From assembly GCA_030410095.1 (NCBI GenBank), contig JAUFRC010000001.1:1376501-1440500 (forward strand): DNA of 64,000 nt. Direction: 5' to 3'. How positions within the stretch are numbered: position 1 is the first letter of the stretch; each line of letters begins with the position of its first letter. Source of the stretch: Paracoccus cavernae (GTDB lineage: Bacteria > Pseudomonadota > Alphaproteobacteria > Rhodobacterales > Rhodobacteraceae). Below the pieces are notes generated by a model. The model made no database searches and had not been told where the DNA came from. It saw only the letters and a program-made list of their open reading frames with translations. Below are positions 20,725 to 33,165 of this stretch, in pieces. The translations under genes were made by a program, and so were the position numbers.

Positions 20725-21147
20725 TTACCGCAGGCCCATCTCGGCGAGCGCATTGGCGATGCTCGCGGGAAGGGTCGGCTCCGCACCGCGTCCCAAAGGC
20801 AGATCGGCGGGCGCATCGGCTCCGGCAAGATAGCGCCAGCCCTGAAACGGCCGTCTCGGCGTCGCCGTCACGTGCACCAGCGCGGGGTCGAGGACAAGGC
20901 CGCAGCGTAGAATGCCGTCCTCGCCACGAATTTCGCGCAGCTCGGTCAGGCGCTGCCGCGCGAGCACGGCACCTTTGAACACCCAATAAATCGAACCGCC
21001 CTCAAGCAATTCGGCCTCGCGTTTCGGCCACATTCTCGTGACGTGAACGGGCGCCTCGCCCTGCCAGCGCTGCTGCTGCCAAGCCTCGAGCTCGGCTGGA
21101 CTGTCGCATCCGACACAAAGTTTGATGAGATTGAGGGTATTCTCCAT
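20725..21147 (-). CDS. DUF1489 family protein
   Basis: A conserved alphaproteobacterial protein of about 140 residues of unknown function. Typical features are NLIKLCVGCDSPAELEAWQ near the start, HVTRMWPKREAEL and the later GSIYWVFKGAVLARQRL and PRRPFQGWRYL. The start at 21147 (MENTLNLIK) fits the family; an in-frame ATG at 21183 would add 12 atypical residues. The frame is intact. It is divergent from the exporter gene. Confidence 0.8.
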   Translation of the reverse strand: MENTLNLIKLCVGCDSPAELEAWQQQRWQGEAPVHVTRMWPKREAELLEGGSIYWVFKGAVLARQRLTELREIRGEDGILRCGLVLDPALVHVTATPRRPFQGWRYLAGADAPADLPLGRGAEPTLPASIANALAEMGLR

Positions 21148-21257
21148 GCCGCTACATTTAGGCACCGGGCCGGCACTGCGCAACCTGCCCGCCTGCTAAA
21201 GGGGTTGCGGCGGAAAATTTGTGAAGGTAGCGCAAACAGGAAGAAAAGGATGTCCCC

Positions 21258-22470
21258 ATGACAGCACCAAGCCCCGCACCGGCGCGCCGCCTTCCTCTGC
21301 CCGAATTCATTGCGATGATGGCCCTGGTTTCGGCGGTGGTCGCGTTTTCCATCGATCGATGCTTCCCGCATTGCCGCAGATTGCCGCGCTGCTGACGCCC
21401 GATGACGTCAACCGCGCGCAGCTGGTCCTGACCGCCTTCATGGCGGGAATGGGGCTTGGGACCTTCTTCGCCGGGCCGATTTCCGATGCGATCGGCCGCA
21501 AGCCGACAATCACCATCGGCTTCGGTATCTATGCGCTGGCGGCAATCGTCGCCGCGCAGGCCCAATCCCTCGAATTCCTGCTGGCGGCACGCTTTGTCAT
21601 GGGGCTCGGTGCCTCCGCCCCGCGGATCGCAACCATGGCGCTGGTCCGCGATCTCTACCAAGGGCGCGAGATGGCGCGGATCACCAGCTTCGTGTCGATG
21701 ATCTTCATCCTCATCCCTGCGGTCGCACCACTTTTGGGGAGCGTCGTCATCGGGATCTTCGGTTGGCAAGGCGTCTTCGGCTCCTTCGTCCTTCTGGCGA
21801 TTATCGGCACAAGCTGGGTCAATCTGCGTCAGGCCGAGACCCTGCCCCCGAAAAGCGCCGCCCCCTCAGGCCCGCTTCGCTCGTTTCCGGAATGCGCGAG
21901 GTCCTGTCGAACCGGAAAGTCGTGCTGATCACCGTGGTGCTCGCGCTCGGTTTCGGCCAGATGTTCGCGCTGCTCAGCTCGGCCGAGCAACTGTTCCGCA
22001 CCACATTCGGTCGCGGCGAGAGCTTTCCTTATTGGTTCGCCGCCATGGCACTGCTGGCCGGGCTCGCCAACCTGCTGAACGCCCGCCTGGTCTTCCGGCT
22101 GGGAATGAAGGTAATGGCACGCTCTGCCTATCTGATCCAGACGGTGATTTCGGCGGTCATGGTGGTTTTGGTCTTCTTCAACCTCATCCCCGAGCCGCTT
22201 CGCTTTGCCGCCTTCATGTTCTGGGCCGTCAGCGTCTTTGCCATGGCGGGCGTGACCTTCGGCAATCTGAACGCGCTTGCGCTACAGTCCATGGGCCATA
22301 TCGCAGGGACGACAGCATCGGTCGTTTCGGCACTGTCGACCTTCGGAGCCGTCATTATCGCTGCGCCGGTCGGACTGCTTTACGACGGGACCATGCGCCC
22401 GATGGTCATCGCCACACTGACATGTTCTTTGCTGGCGTCGCTTTTGATGAAATGGATCCCCGACAATTGA
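21258..22470 (+). CDS. MFS multidrug exporter, Bcr/CflA type
   Basis: Drug/proton antiporter of the major facilitator superfamily. N-terminal helix LPEFIAMMALVSAVVAFSID is followed by MLPALPQI, as in Bcr/CflA proteins. The loop 2-3 motif A is seen as GPISDAIGRKPTITIG. The C-terminal half includes GMREVLSNRKVVLIT and later helices. Frameshifts near 21352 and 21870 divide it; the corrected length is about 400 residues with 12 helices. AAGGA precedes the ATG at 21258 by 7 bases. The drug specificity cannot be read from sequence. Confidence 0.88.
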
Positions 22471-22481
22471 GCATGCGGCAA

Positions 22482-22501
22482 AGCCGGACGAAGTTCCGGC
22501 T
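22482..22501. terminator. hairpin between convergent exporter and GGDEF genes
   Basis: AGCCGGA and TCCGGCT pair around CGAAGT in the 38-base gap between two converging genes, with CCTTT downstream. Probable shared terminator. Confidence 0.5.
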
Positions 22502-22508
22502 CTGCCTT

Positions 22509-23506
22509 TCAGTCCACGCCAACCCGCCCGCTCGGCCTGCGGTAAAGCTCTGCCCGACCGCGGCCGAGCCTTTGGCGTGGTAGAGCGCGCTATCGGCATC
22601 CGCGAGCATCGTCACCGAATTCGGTTCGGCATATTGGGACGAGATCGCCATGCCGATACTCGCGGAGATCCGGATCGGCTGCCCTTCGAAGGAATGCGGC
22701 TCCTCGATCGGTCGATGATCCGGCGCGCGAGGCTGGCTAGCGCAGCCGGCACCCCGGCCCCGGCAGGATGAGCACAAACTCGTCCCCACCGACGCGCGCG
22801 GCCGTATCGCAGGAGCGGATCTCGGAGCGCAGGATTTTGGCGACCGATTGCAGCACGAGATCCCCTGCAGCATGGCCAAGGCTGTCGTTCACCTTTTGAA
22901 GAGGTCGAGGTCGACATGGGCCACGGCAAAAGGCATGGATCCGCAATCAAGCAGGGCCGTGTTCAGCGCGACATCCATGCCCCGACGATTATAAAGGCTC
23001 GTGAGCGGATCGGTATAGGCCTGAACCTCGGCCGCCTTGCGCGCTTCTTCGAGATGCAGGTTGAAGCGCGCCAGCTCGTTCTGGACGGCCGAGTTGGCCT
23101 CGTGAAGAAAGAGCAGCTCCATTGCCAGTTCCGAGGGCGAGAAATCGGCATCGGTCAGCCGGAAAAGCCGCACGGCCTCGGGCAGCCCGACCCCGAAGCC
23201 CAGGTTCAGAAACGCGCCGCCTTGCTCCAGCAATATCCCGCTTCCCCGCAAGACGGTTTGGGGATGTGCGATCGGGCGCAAAGCCAGGCGATCGGCTCGG
23301 CCGAGACAGGGCCTGAGCGCCGCAAAGCCGGCTGAAACATTCTTGGGCCGGTCAATCGTGAAGATTTCGTCGAAATGGCGACGCTCCCCGATGATCCGGC
23401 GCAGGGTGGCGCCAACGCTCACGACATCGCCGGCCGCAGAGAGGGTCAGCCCCATTGGCAAAAGCTGCGTCAGCCGCCCGATCTCGACCCGTTCCACCGC
23501 GTTCAT
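22509..23506 (-). CDS. diguanylate cyclase with HNOBA-type sensor domain
   Basis: Makes cyclic di-GMP. Residues ~1-150 resemble the HNOBA (H-NOX-associated) domain, with [20 protein letters not shown] and [11 protein letters not shown] short coiled coil follows ([17 protein letters not shown]), then a GGDEF domain with [11 protein letters not shown] and the active motif [11 protein letters not shown]. An RSCD inhibitory (I-site) motif lies five residues before GGDEF. There are frameshifts near 22896, 22755 and 22552; the corrected end is [14 protein letters not shown] through VGVD, about 332 residues. The start overlaps the stop of the H-NOX-like gene as ATGA, so the pair is probably a sensor/cyclase module. 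Confidence 0.88.
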
Positions 23507-24080
23507 AGCGCGATGCTTTCGCTTGGTGCGGGCGCGAGATCGAACGGGCGGCCCAGAGCGAATTCCTCTTCGAGAATGCGGATTTCGATGCCGTCCGCAT
23601 CGGCCTCGATCAGGGCGAGAACGCCGTAATCATCCGCCATCCCCCGCAGGACGCCGGCGACAATCCATTGCAGCCCGAAGGGCCATCCATGACCTTGCAC
23701 ATCGTAAATCCCCCTTCCTTCTGCGTCACGGTCAATGGCGGAAAGACCAGATCGGGCAGAGCCATGCGGGCGCGGGCGGGCAATTCTTCGAGTGCGTCGA
23801 TGAATTCGGCAAACTCGCCGCCGCTAAAGCGCAAGAGCCTGCGGATCGGCTCGAGCCTGACCATCCAGCTGCCAGTGTCTTCCAAGATTTCCAGCGTGGT
23901 TTTCTTGAGCGTGGTGGCAGCGCAGCGCAAAAGCCGCGTCGTCGTTTCATCGGCATAATGGCGCAGACTGTTGAAGCCCCGCGCATCGACATCGGCGCGG
24001 GCCGCGATTTCTTTCCAGACCTTCTCGCCATAGGTCGTCCGCAAAAAGACCTCGATCGAGCGATTGACCAATCCCAGCAT
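23503..24080 (-). CDS. H-NOX-like (heme NO-binding family) protein, lacking the usual heme His
   Basis: About 192 residues with the H-NOX N-terminus (MLGLVNRSIEVFLRTTYGEKVW) and the family's helix and strand order. In heme-binding members the proximal His sits in a D-N-L-H-type segment near residue 102. Here that segment is LEELPARARMALPDL, with Pro101 at the expected place, and no clear YxSxR propionate motif is seen. A frameshift near 23695 divides it; the corrected C-terminus contains WIVAGVLRGMADDYGVLALIE. It overlaps the downstream diguanylate cyclase by ATGA. Whether it binds heme is doubtful. Confidence 0.8.
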
Positions 24081-24163
24081 ATCCCGCCTTCAAGCAGCAA
24101 ATGGTTTCATACCCCGCCCGCCCTCTGGTCACCTGACCCAAAGACGCCGTCCCGCAACAGCAT

Positions 24164-26357
24164 TCACGCTGTCGAGTCTGTCGGTTTGTGCGCCCGGAGT
24201 GAATGAAAATCCCCCGAATGCGTTAATGTCCTTTTTCCGAAAATCCTGCAGTCCAGCGCGCTATTCGGCCCGTCAATCGCGATGTCCTGATCCGCAACAA
24301 GAATGGCATCATCATGGCAAAGCGCTGAAATGTCGGGAAGGCTCTTTCCCGAAAGATGGATAACGCGGCGCGGCCTGCCCGAGTCGTGCAGGATGGCGAC
24401 GCGCTGGTTTTTGGGGCCGGACCACAGGCTGCGCGCCGCCGAACCTTGCTGCGAGGCTGCATCGCCGTCGTTCTCGAGCCAGCTCGAAGCCGAAAAGGCC
24501 CCGCCCTTGGGCTTCGACATTACCCGTCCCGCTGCGGTCATGATGCCGACGGCATCGCCCTCGGCCGAGACGAGGATCTTGGGGCGGTCAGAGACGAGCC
24601 AGACGCTCAGCGCAGCGATAACCAGCGCGGCCGCAATGCAGCGACAAAACCAGCGCAGGCTCTCGCCCTGCCCTCCGGTCCGGGATCCATGCTGAAGGCA
24701 GCGATCGTCATCCCCGCTCCGAGCAGCGGCACGACGATGCGCGGCGAGGCCGCGACCAGAAAATCCGCTCCCCCAAGGCACTGATGCTTTCTGCGATCCC
24801 GAGCATCCAGCCGGTACCGATCCCCATGAGCCAAAGGGGCGGCCCGGCAAGGCCGATCGGCGCGAGAAGCGTCGCGAGAAGGCCCATCGGCATGACAACT
24901 ATCCCGACCACAGGCACCGCCAGCAAATTCGCCAGCATTCCGTAAGGCGCGATTCGGCCGAAATGGGCGGCGGCAAAGGGGCCGGTCGCCAGCCCGGCCA
25001 GAAGCGAGGTAAAAAGCAGCATCGCGACGGGCTTGAACAAGGGCGGCACGAAAGGCGCGACGGCCGCCCAATGGCGATGTCCGAGAATCAGGGCGACGGT
25101 CGCCGCAAAGCTCATTTGGAAGCTCGCCGAGGTCAGGGATTCCGGCGCAACCACCAAAATGGCCAACGCCACCAGCGCGACGTTGCGCAGGGAAATGACG
25201 CGTTTTCCGGCAAGGACAGCCAACAGAAGTACCGCCACCATGAGAAAGGCGCGCTCTGTCGCAACGCCACCACCCGAAAGGGCGAGATAGGTCGCGGCCG
25301 TCACGAACGCTCCGAGCGCTGCGGCCTTGTGGACCGGCCAGTCGGAGCGCCCCGCGCGGGCGGCAAGAAGTGCGCCCAGAAACCGCAGACTGCCGTAGGC
25401 AAGCCCCGCCAGCATGCTCATGTGAAGGCCCGAGATGGAGATGATGTGGTAAAGACTCGAGATCCGCATGATCTCGTTCGTCGTCTCGGAAATCCCAGAG
25501 CGGTCGCCCGTCATCAGCGCGGCGGCAACTGCACCGCTTTGGCCGGGGATCTCGTTTTGAACCAGCAGGGACAGCCGCATCTGCAGCCGCGTCATGATCT
25601 GCCCGCTTCGCGAACTCGGCGGCTCTACCAGCATGATCGGGCTGCGGGTATAGCCCACCGCTCCCAGTCCTCGAACCACGCCGTGCGGCGGAAATCGAAG
25701 CCTCCGGGCTCGGCAGGTCCCGGAGGGGCCGAGGTGGCCGGTCAGCATCACCCTTGCTCCGGCTGCGGGCACGAGCTGATCGGCCATCAAGGACAGCCGC
25801 ACTTTATGAGGCGTACGCGCAGGAGAAACCTTCTCAAGGTCGAGCTGGTCGAGCAGCACCCGCATGCGGTCGCGCGACGAGCGGTCGATGCCGATGACCC
25901 TGCCCTCGATCGCGCCGTAATAGCGAAAGTCGATGACCGGCGCCGCGACCAAAGCGGAGCGGGTTCCGACCGCGACAAACCCCGCAGAAACCAGCGCCAG
26001 TGAAAGGCTTGCCAAAGCAAGCCGGTCGGCGCGGCGCCACGAGAGCCTGCCGCTTTCGGCCCATGCAGGCAGGCGCCACCGCAGGAGCAGGGCGGCGACG
26101 GCAAGAAGGCCTGCAAAGGCGTAATGACGCGCATCTGGTTCGACCCGGAGCGCGAACCAGACCGCGATCCCCATGCCGAACCAGAAGGGTGCCCAGACGA
26201 CGAAACCCGCTTGGGTCACGCGCGCCGCTTTCGCGCCGCTTTGGCCGGGCATCGTCAATTGACGGCGGAGCCAGCCCCCTGCTCGAGAGGCGGCCTTGGC
26301 GCGCAATGCCTTCAGGGGCATGCGGCTTTGATCGGCAGGCTCCGTGAGGGAAACCAC
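24164..26357 (-). CDS. comEC: ComEC/Rec2-family DNA-uptake channel protein
   Basis: Inner-membrane protein expected to carry single-stranded DNA during natural transformation. About 731 residues after correction. The N-terminal region (DUF4131) with a beta-rich extracytoplasmic part is followed by the Competence domain with [19 protein letters not shown] and [13 protein letters not shown] and many helices. Frameshifts near 24772 and 24680 affect the C-terminal third. The ~150-residue C-terminus lacks the HxHxDH metal site of the metallo-beta-lactamase domain found in many ComEC proteins. The GTG start has AGGAGAGG upstream. Confidence 0.9.
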
Positions 26358-26476
26358 GACCTCTCCTTGTCCTTATGGTCCGGCTTGCGTATTTCTGGAC
26401 CCCAGAATGGCATGTGTCCCTTTATGGAACGTTAACACTCGCCAGTTATCATCGAACTTCGATATCAAGGCCTCCA

Positions 26477-27883
26477 ATGACCCAAGAGCTTCCCGTCGTT
26501 ACCCGTTTCGCGCCTTCGCCCACCGGCTACCTCCATATCGGCGGGGCGCGGACCGCGCTTTTCAACTGGCTCTATGCGCGTGGTCGCGGCGGCAAGTTTC
26601 TTCTCCGCATCGAGGATACCGACCGCGCCCGCTCGACCCCCGAGGCGACGGAGGCGATTCTCAAGGGCCTCACCTGGCTCGGCCTTGACTGGGACGGCGA
26701 GCCGGTCAGCCAATTCGAGCGCAAGGACCGCCATGCCGAAGTCGCGCGCGAAATGCTGGCCAACGGCACGGCCTATAAGTGCTTCTCGACCCAGGACGAG
26801 ATCGAGGCCTTCCGCGAGGCCGCCAAGGCCGAGGGCCGCAGCACCCTGTTCCTGAGCCCCTGGCGCGATGCCGATCCTTCGACCTATCCCGATGCGCCTT
26901 TCGTTCTGCGCCTGCGGGCCCCGCGCGAGGGACAGACCGTCGTGCGCGATGCGGTTCAGGGCGATGTGACCTTCGGCAACGACCAGCTCGACGACATGGT
27001 GCTGCTGCGCTCGGACGGCACGCCCACCTATATGCATGCGGTTGTGGTCGACGATCACGACATGGGCGTGACCCATATCATCCGCGGCGACGACCATCTG
27101 ACCAATGCCGCGCGCCAGATCCAGATCTACGAGGCGATGGGCTGGGCGATTCCGGTCTTTGCCCATATCCCGCTGATCCACGGCACAGACGGCAAGAAGC
27201 TGTCGAAGCGTCACGGCGCGGTCGGTCTGCATGATTACGCCGCGATGGGCTATCCTGCATCCGCGATGCGCAACTACCTCGCGCGTCTGGGCTGGAGCCA
27301 TGGCGACGACGAGCTGTTCGACGATGCGCAGGCTTTGGAATGGTTCGATCTCGGCGGGATCGGCAAAGCGCCGGCGCGGCTCGACTTCAAGAAGCTCGAA
27401 CATGTCAGCGGCTTCCACATCGGCCGGATGGAGAATGGCGCGCTGCTGGCAGAGCTTGACGCCTTCCGCGCCGAGATCGGCGAGCCCGCCTTGACCGAAG
27501 TCCAGAAAGCGCGGATCGAACCGGCGCTCGATGCGCTGAAATCAAAGGCGAAAACCCTGCCCGCCCTGCTCGATCAAGCTCATTATGCCCTGATCGAGCG
27601 CCCGATTGTTGCCGATGAAAAAGCGGCTGCGGCGCTGGATACGGTATCCCGTGGTATACTTCGAGAATTGACTGCCGCATTGCAGAATGTTACGTGGTCG
27701 AGAGACGATCTTGAGGCGAGCGCCAAAGCGGTCGGCGAGACGCATGGGCTGGGTTTGGGCAAGATCGCCGCACCGCTTCGTGCCGTTTTGGCCGGGCGCA
27801 GCTCGACACCAAGCGTGTTTGATATGATGCTGGCTCTTGGCCGCGACGAGACACTGGCCCGGATGCAGGACCAGCTGGGCTGA
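26477..27883 (+). CDS. gltX: glutamyl-tRNA synthetase
   Basis: Charges tRNA-Glu. The HIGH-type motif is [20 protein letters not shown] and the KMSKS-type loop is [13 protein letters not shown]. It is 468 residues with an unbroken frame, a normal non-discriminating/discriminating GluRS size. The start at 26477 ([11 protein letters not shown]) has AAGG 8 bases upstream. It is divergent from comEC and 51 bases before gltA. Confidence 0.96.
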   Translation: MTQELPVVTRFAPSPTGYLHIGGARTALFNWLYARGRGGKFLLRIEDTDRARSTPEATEAILKGLTWLGLDWDGEPVSQFERKDRHAEVAREMLANGTAYKCFSTQDEIEAFREAAKAEGRSTLFLSPWRDADPSTYPDAPFVLRLRAPREGQTVVRDAVQGDVTFGNDQLDDMVLLRSDGTPTYMHAVVVDDHDMGVTHIIRGDDHLTNAARQIQIYEAMGWAIPVFAHIPLIHGTDGKKLSKRHGAVGLHDYAAMGYPASAMRNYLARLGWSHGDDELFDDAQALEWFDLGGIGKAPARLDFKKLEHVSGFHIGRMENGALLAELDAFRAEIGEPALTEVQKARIEPALDALKSKAKTLPALLDQAHYALIERPIVADEKAAAALDTVSRGILRELTAALQNVTWSRDDLEASAKAVGETHGLGLGKIAAPLRAVLAGRSSTPSVFDMMLALGRDETLARMQDQLG

Positions 27884-27934
27884 GGCCCTCACCAAATGCC
27901 GGCTCCGGCCGGTTTCAGGCGAAAGGAAAACGGA

Positions 27935-29226
27935 ATGGCAGATGCTAAATCCGCAACGGTAAAAGTGAACGGCACCGAATACGAATTGCCGGTGCTGTCG
28001 CCGACGGCCGGTCCCGATGCGATCGATATTCGCAAGCTTTACGGCCAGGCCGATGTCTTCACCTTCGACCCCGGCTTCACTTCGACCGCCTCCTGCGAAT
28101 CGACCATCACCTTCATCGATGGCGACAAGGGCGAGCTGTGGTATCGCGGCTATCCGATCGAGCAGCTGGCCAAGCACTCGAACCACCTCGAGACCTCCTA
28201 TCTGCTGCTCTACGGCGAGCTGCCGAATGCCGAGCAGATGGCCGATTTCGACAATCGCGTGACCCGTCACACGATGGTCCACGAGCAGATGCACAACTTC
28301 TTCCGCGGCTTCCGTCGCGATGCGCATCCGATGGCGACCATGGTGGGCGTGGTTGGCGCGATGTCGGCCTTCTACCACGATCTGACCGATGTGAACGATC
28401 CGTGGCAGCGCGAGGTCGCCTCGATCCGCCTGATCGCGAAACTGCCGACCATCGCCGCGATGGCCTATAAATACTCGATGGGCCAGCCCTTCGTTTATCC
28501 CAAGAACGACCTCGACTACGCGTCGAACTTCCTGCGCATGTGCTTTGCCGTTCCGGCCGAGGAATACGAGGTTTCGCCCGTTCTCGCGAAGGCCATGGAC
28601 CGCATCATGATGCTCCATGCCGATCACGAGCAGAACGCTTCGACCTCGACCGTGCGTCTGGCGGGATCGTCGGGCGCGAACCCCTTCGCCTGTATCGCGG
28701 CCGGCATCGCCTGCCTTTGGGGTCCGGCGCATGGTGGTGCGAACCAGGCCGCTCTGGAAATGCTGCGCGAAATCGGGACGGTCGACCGTATCCCCGAATA
28801 TATCGCGAAAGCGAAAGACAAGAGCGATCCGTTCAAGCTCATGGGCTTTGGTCACCGCGTCTACAAGAACTTCGACCCGCGGGCGAAGGTCATGAAGGAA
28901 TCGGCCGACGAGGTTCTGGACCTGCTCGGCATCCACAACAACGAGACGCTGAAAGTCGCCAAGGAACTCGAGCGGATCGCGCTGGAAGACGAGTATTTCA
29001 TCGAGAAAAACTCTATCCCAACGTCGATTTCTACTCGGGCATCATCCTTGAAGCGATGGGCTTCCCGACCTCGATGTTCACCCCGATCTTCGCGATTTCG
29101 CGGACCGTGGGCTGGGTTGCGCAGTGGAAAGAGATGCTGGCCGATCCGCAGAGCAAAATCGGTCGTCCGCGCCAGCTCTATATTGGTGCCGAGCGTCGCG
29201 ACTACGCCGATATCGCCAAGCGCTGA
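27935..29226 (+). CDS. gltA: citrate synthase (type II)
   Basis: First enzyme of the TCA cycle, condensing acetyl-CoA and oxaloacetate. Catalytic blocks are [32 protein letters not shown] and the active-site [15 protein letters not shown]. One A is missing near 29012 (AAAAACTC), shifting the last ~70 residues; the corrected part reads [17 protein letters not shown] to YADIAKR. The corrected length of about 430 residues is normal. A strong terminator follows. Confidence 0.96.
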
Positions 29227-29244
29227 TCGCGCGATACGATTGCG

Positions 29245-29274
29245 AAAAGCCCCGAACCTGCTTCGGGGCTTTTT
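29245..29274 (+). terminator. rho-independent terminator after gltA
   Basis: AAAAGCCCCGAA pairs with TTCGGGGCTTTT around CCTGC and ends in a T tract. Confidence 0.9.
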
Positions 29275-29359
29275 CATGTCCGCATCAATGCTGCCGCTTT
29301 CCGCCCCGCTCCGCGCGCCGGGGCTTGCGCGAAACGAGAAGCAGTGCCAAACGGTTGCC

Positions 29360-30034
29360 ATGTCTGAAAACCTCTCGACCGACCCGACCAAGATCGCGCT
29401 GATCACCGGCGCTTCCCGAGGCCTCGGCGCCGCTCTGGCCGAAGGGCTGGCCGCGCGTGGCTGGCACATCCTTGCCGTCGCCCGCACCACCGGCGCGCTT
29501 GAGGAGCTGGACGACCGCATCCGCAAAGCGGGCGGCAGCGCCACGCTGGCACCGATGGATGTGACCAATCCCGAGGCGATGATCCAGATGGTGAAAGCCG
29601 TCATGGGCCGCTGGGGCGGGGTCGATCTTTGGGCCCATACCGCCATTCACGCGGCGCCGCTGTCGCCGGCCGGCCATATCGATCCGCGCGATTTCGCGAA
29701 ATCGGTCGATCTGAACCTGACCGCGACCAGCGGGCTCATCGCGCTGATCGAGCCGCTTTTGCGCGGGCGCAACGGCCGCGGGCTGTTCTTCGACGATCCG
29801 CGCGCGGGGCAGAAATTCTTCGGAAGCTACGCCGCGACCAAAGGCGCGCAGATCGCGCTTGCCCGCAGCTGGCAGGCCGAAAACGCCCAGCTCGGACCGC
29901 AAATCGAGATCGCGACACCCGCGCCGATGCCGACCGCGCTCCGCGCCCGCTTCTTCCCTGGCGAGGATCGCGCCGGTCTTGCCGCTCCCCGCGACGAGGC
30001 CGAACGGATCCTGACCGCGCTTTACGGCGACTGA
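29360..30034 (+). CDS. short-chain dehydrogenase/reductase family protein
   Basis: Rossmann-fold protein of about 224 residues. The nucleotide motif is [17 protein letters not shown], and the Tyr-x-x-x-Lys pair is seen as SYAATKGAQ. The catalytic Ser usually found 13 residues before the Tyr is absent (Phe at that place, within [13 protein letters not shown]), which suggests an unusual or non-catalytic member. The start at 29360 ([11 protein letters not shown]) fits the Rossmann strand; an in-frame extension to the left overlaps the gltA terminator. The frame is intact. Substrate unknown. Confidence 0.84.
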   Translation: MSENLSTDPTKIALITGASRGLGAALAEGLAARGWHILAVARTTGALEELDDRIRKAGGSATLAPMDVTNPEAMIQMVKAVMGRWGGVDLWAHTAIHAAPLSPAGHIDPRDFAKSVDLNLTATSGLIALIEPLLRGRNGRGLFFDDPRAGQKFFGSYAATKGAQIALARSWQAENAQLGPQIEIATPAPMPTALRARFFPGEDRAGLAAPRDEAERILTALYGD

Positions 30035-30131
30035 GCAATCTCTTTATCCCTTACGGCAACTATGCGACGCATGCTTGCCAACACCCGTTGTGGCGACTAG
30101 ATAGACCCGTCGCTGAAAGAAAGGCCCCGCC

Positions 30132-30619
30132 GTGGAAAACGTCGTCCTCACTGTGCATCTGCTCCTGGCCGTGGCGCTGATCGTTCTGGTTCTGCTGCAA
30201 CGCTCCGAAGGTGGTGGCCTCGGGATGGGTGGTGGCGGAGGCGGTGGTGTCATGACCGGCCGTCAAGCCGCCAATGCGCTGTCCCGCGTGACCTGGGCGC
30301 TTGCGATCGCCTTTCTCGTCACTTCGCTTGCGCTGACCGTGATTGCGGCCCGCAACGCATCGAGCGGCTCGGTCATCGACCAGCTCGACCTGAGCCGTCC
30401 GGCCATGCCCGCACCGGCAAGCGGCAATATGCCCGCCATGCCCGCATATGCTCCGCCGCCGGCCGCTGGTCAGCCGATCACTCCGCCGGCTCCGGCTGCC
30501 CCGAGGCAGCCGCACCTGCTGCGACGGCACCTGCGGCTGTCGCACCGGCAGAAACTCCGGCAGAAACGCCTGCCGAAGCTCCGGCCCAAACACCTGCCGA
30601 AACTCCGGCAAGCAACTAA
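30132..30619 (+). CDS. secG: protein translocase subunit SecG
   Basis: Accessory subunit of the SecYEG channel. Two membrane helices (VVLTVHLLLAVALIVLVLL and VTWALAIAFLVTSLALTVI) flank the conserved loop QRSEGGGLGMGGGGGG. A one-C loss near 30500 shifts the tail. The corrected C-terminus is a ~60-residue Ala/Pro/Glu-rich extension of PAETPAE-type repeats ending TPASN. GTG start at 30132. It lies upstream of pyrG, a common alphaproteobacterial order. Confidence 0.92.
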
Positions 30620-30631
30620 TCTTGAAGACCC

Positions 30632-30648
30632 GGGCGCAACTTGCGCCC
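30632..30648 (+). terminator. possible hairpin after secG
   Basis: GGGCGC-AACTT-GCGCCC lies 13 bases after the secG stop. No T tract follows, so termination is uncertain. Confidence 0.35.
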
Positions 30649-30763
30649 TTACACAAACAAGCGGTCCATTGCGGCTTCCGGAAGAATCGGTTATATCTTT
30701 TCTCCCGTGATGCTGGCCGATTTGGGCCGCATTTTTCATTTTTGAACTGATCACGGGGGCCCA

Positions 30764-32407
<1,644 letters not shown>

Positions 32408-32429
32408 TCCGGCGCGGCTTTGCAAAGCG

Positions 32430-32454
32430 GGCGGTCCTTCGGGGCCGCCTTTTT
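32430..32454 (+). terminator. rho-independent terminator after pyrG
   Basis: GGCGGTCC pairs with GGGCCGCC around TTCG and is followed by a run of five T's. Confidence 0.88.
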
Positions 32455-32579
32455 CATTGCGCGCTTTGCATCGACGCGGACGGCCCCTGCCCGCATCGCG
32501 GTGATTGAGGCGCGCGCCTTCTTGTGAAAGGCTGGGACAAAGGGCCGCGCGGCCCGCGAAACGCCCCGAAGGACAGATC

Positions 32580-33058
32580 ATGCGCCTGCCTGCTTTTTCC
32601 CGAAGCCTCGGCCTTGCCGCCCTGCTGGCCATGTCCGGCGCGGCTTTGGCCGATGCGCCGGTCTTCGTGATCGACCAAAGCCAGCTGCCCTTCGATCTTG
32701 GCCCCGGCGCGCCCGAAAATGCGCCGGCGCGACAGTCGAACCTGCCGTCGGCAGCCGGAAACTCCTCGGCCAATGCCGCCAATTCCAGCGCGGCCTATGC
32801 CAATTCGCCCAACAACCCCGCCAATTCCAAACGCGTGCTGTTCACCGCCGAAGGCGAGGTCGTGGGTTATTACGCCGAAAACGGCAGCGGCACGCTCAAT
32901 GTCTTCACCGCGACGGGCAAACGCGCCTTTACCGGCCGCGCGGGACGAAAAGCCTGTTCTCCAACGCCGGCCAATGGTGCGGCACGGTCGCGGCCTCGCA
33001 GGGATCGGGCTTCGCCTTCGGGATCACCCGCGCCTGCGCGCCGCAGCTTTTCCGCTGA
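32580..33058 (+). CDS. exported hypothetical protein
   Basis: About 159 residues. An N-terminal signal peptide (MRLPAFSRSLGLAALLAMSGAALA, cleavage after ALA) is followed by an Asn/Ala/Ser/Pro-rich linker and a small C-terminal domain. A frameshift near 32940 splits the last domain; the corrected end reads TKSLFSNAGQWCGTVAASQG and TRACAPQLFR, with two Cys that may pair. AAGGA precedes the ATG. It may be periplasmic or outer-membrane associated. Family not recognised. Confidence 0.65.
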
Positions 33059-33165
33059 TTGCGCCCGCCTGCGCCCCCACACCGCGGTTTCCCGCCAATT
33101 CGCAACAATTTCGTCATATTCTCGGCTATAATGGCGCGCGTAGGCTTCGGGACAGGTAAAGCAAA

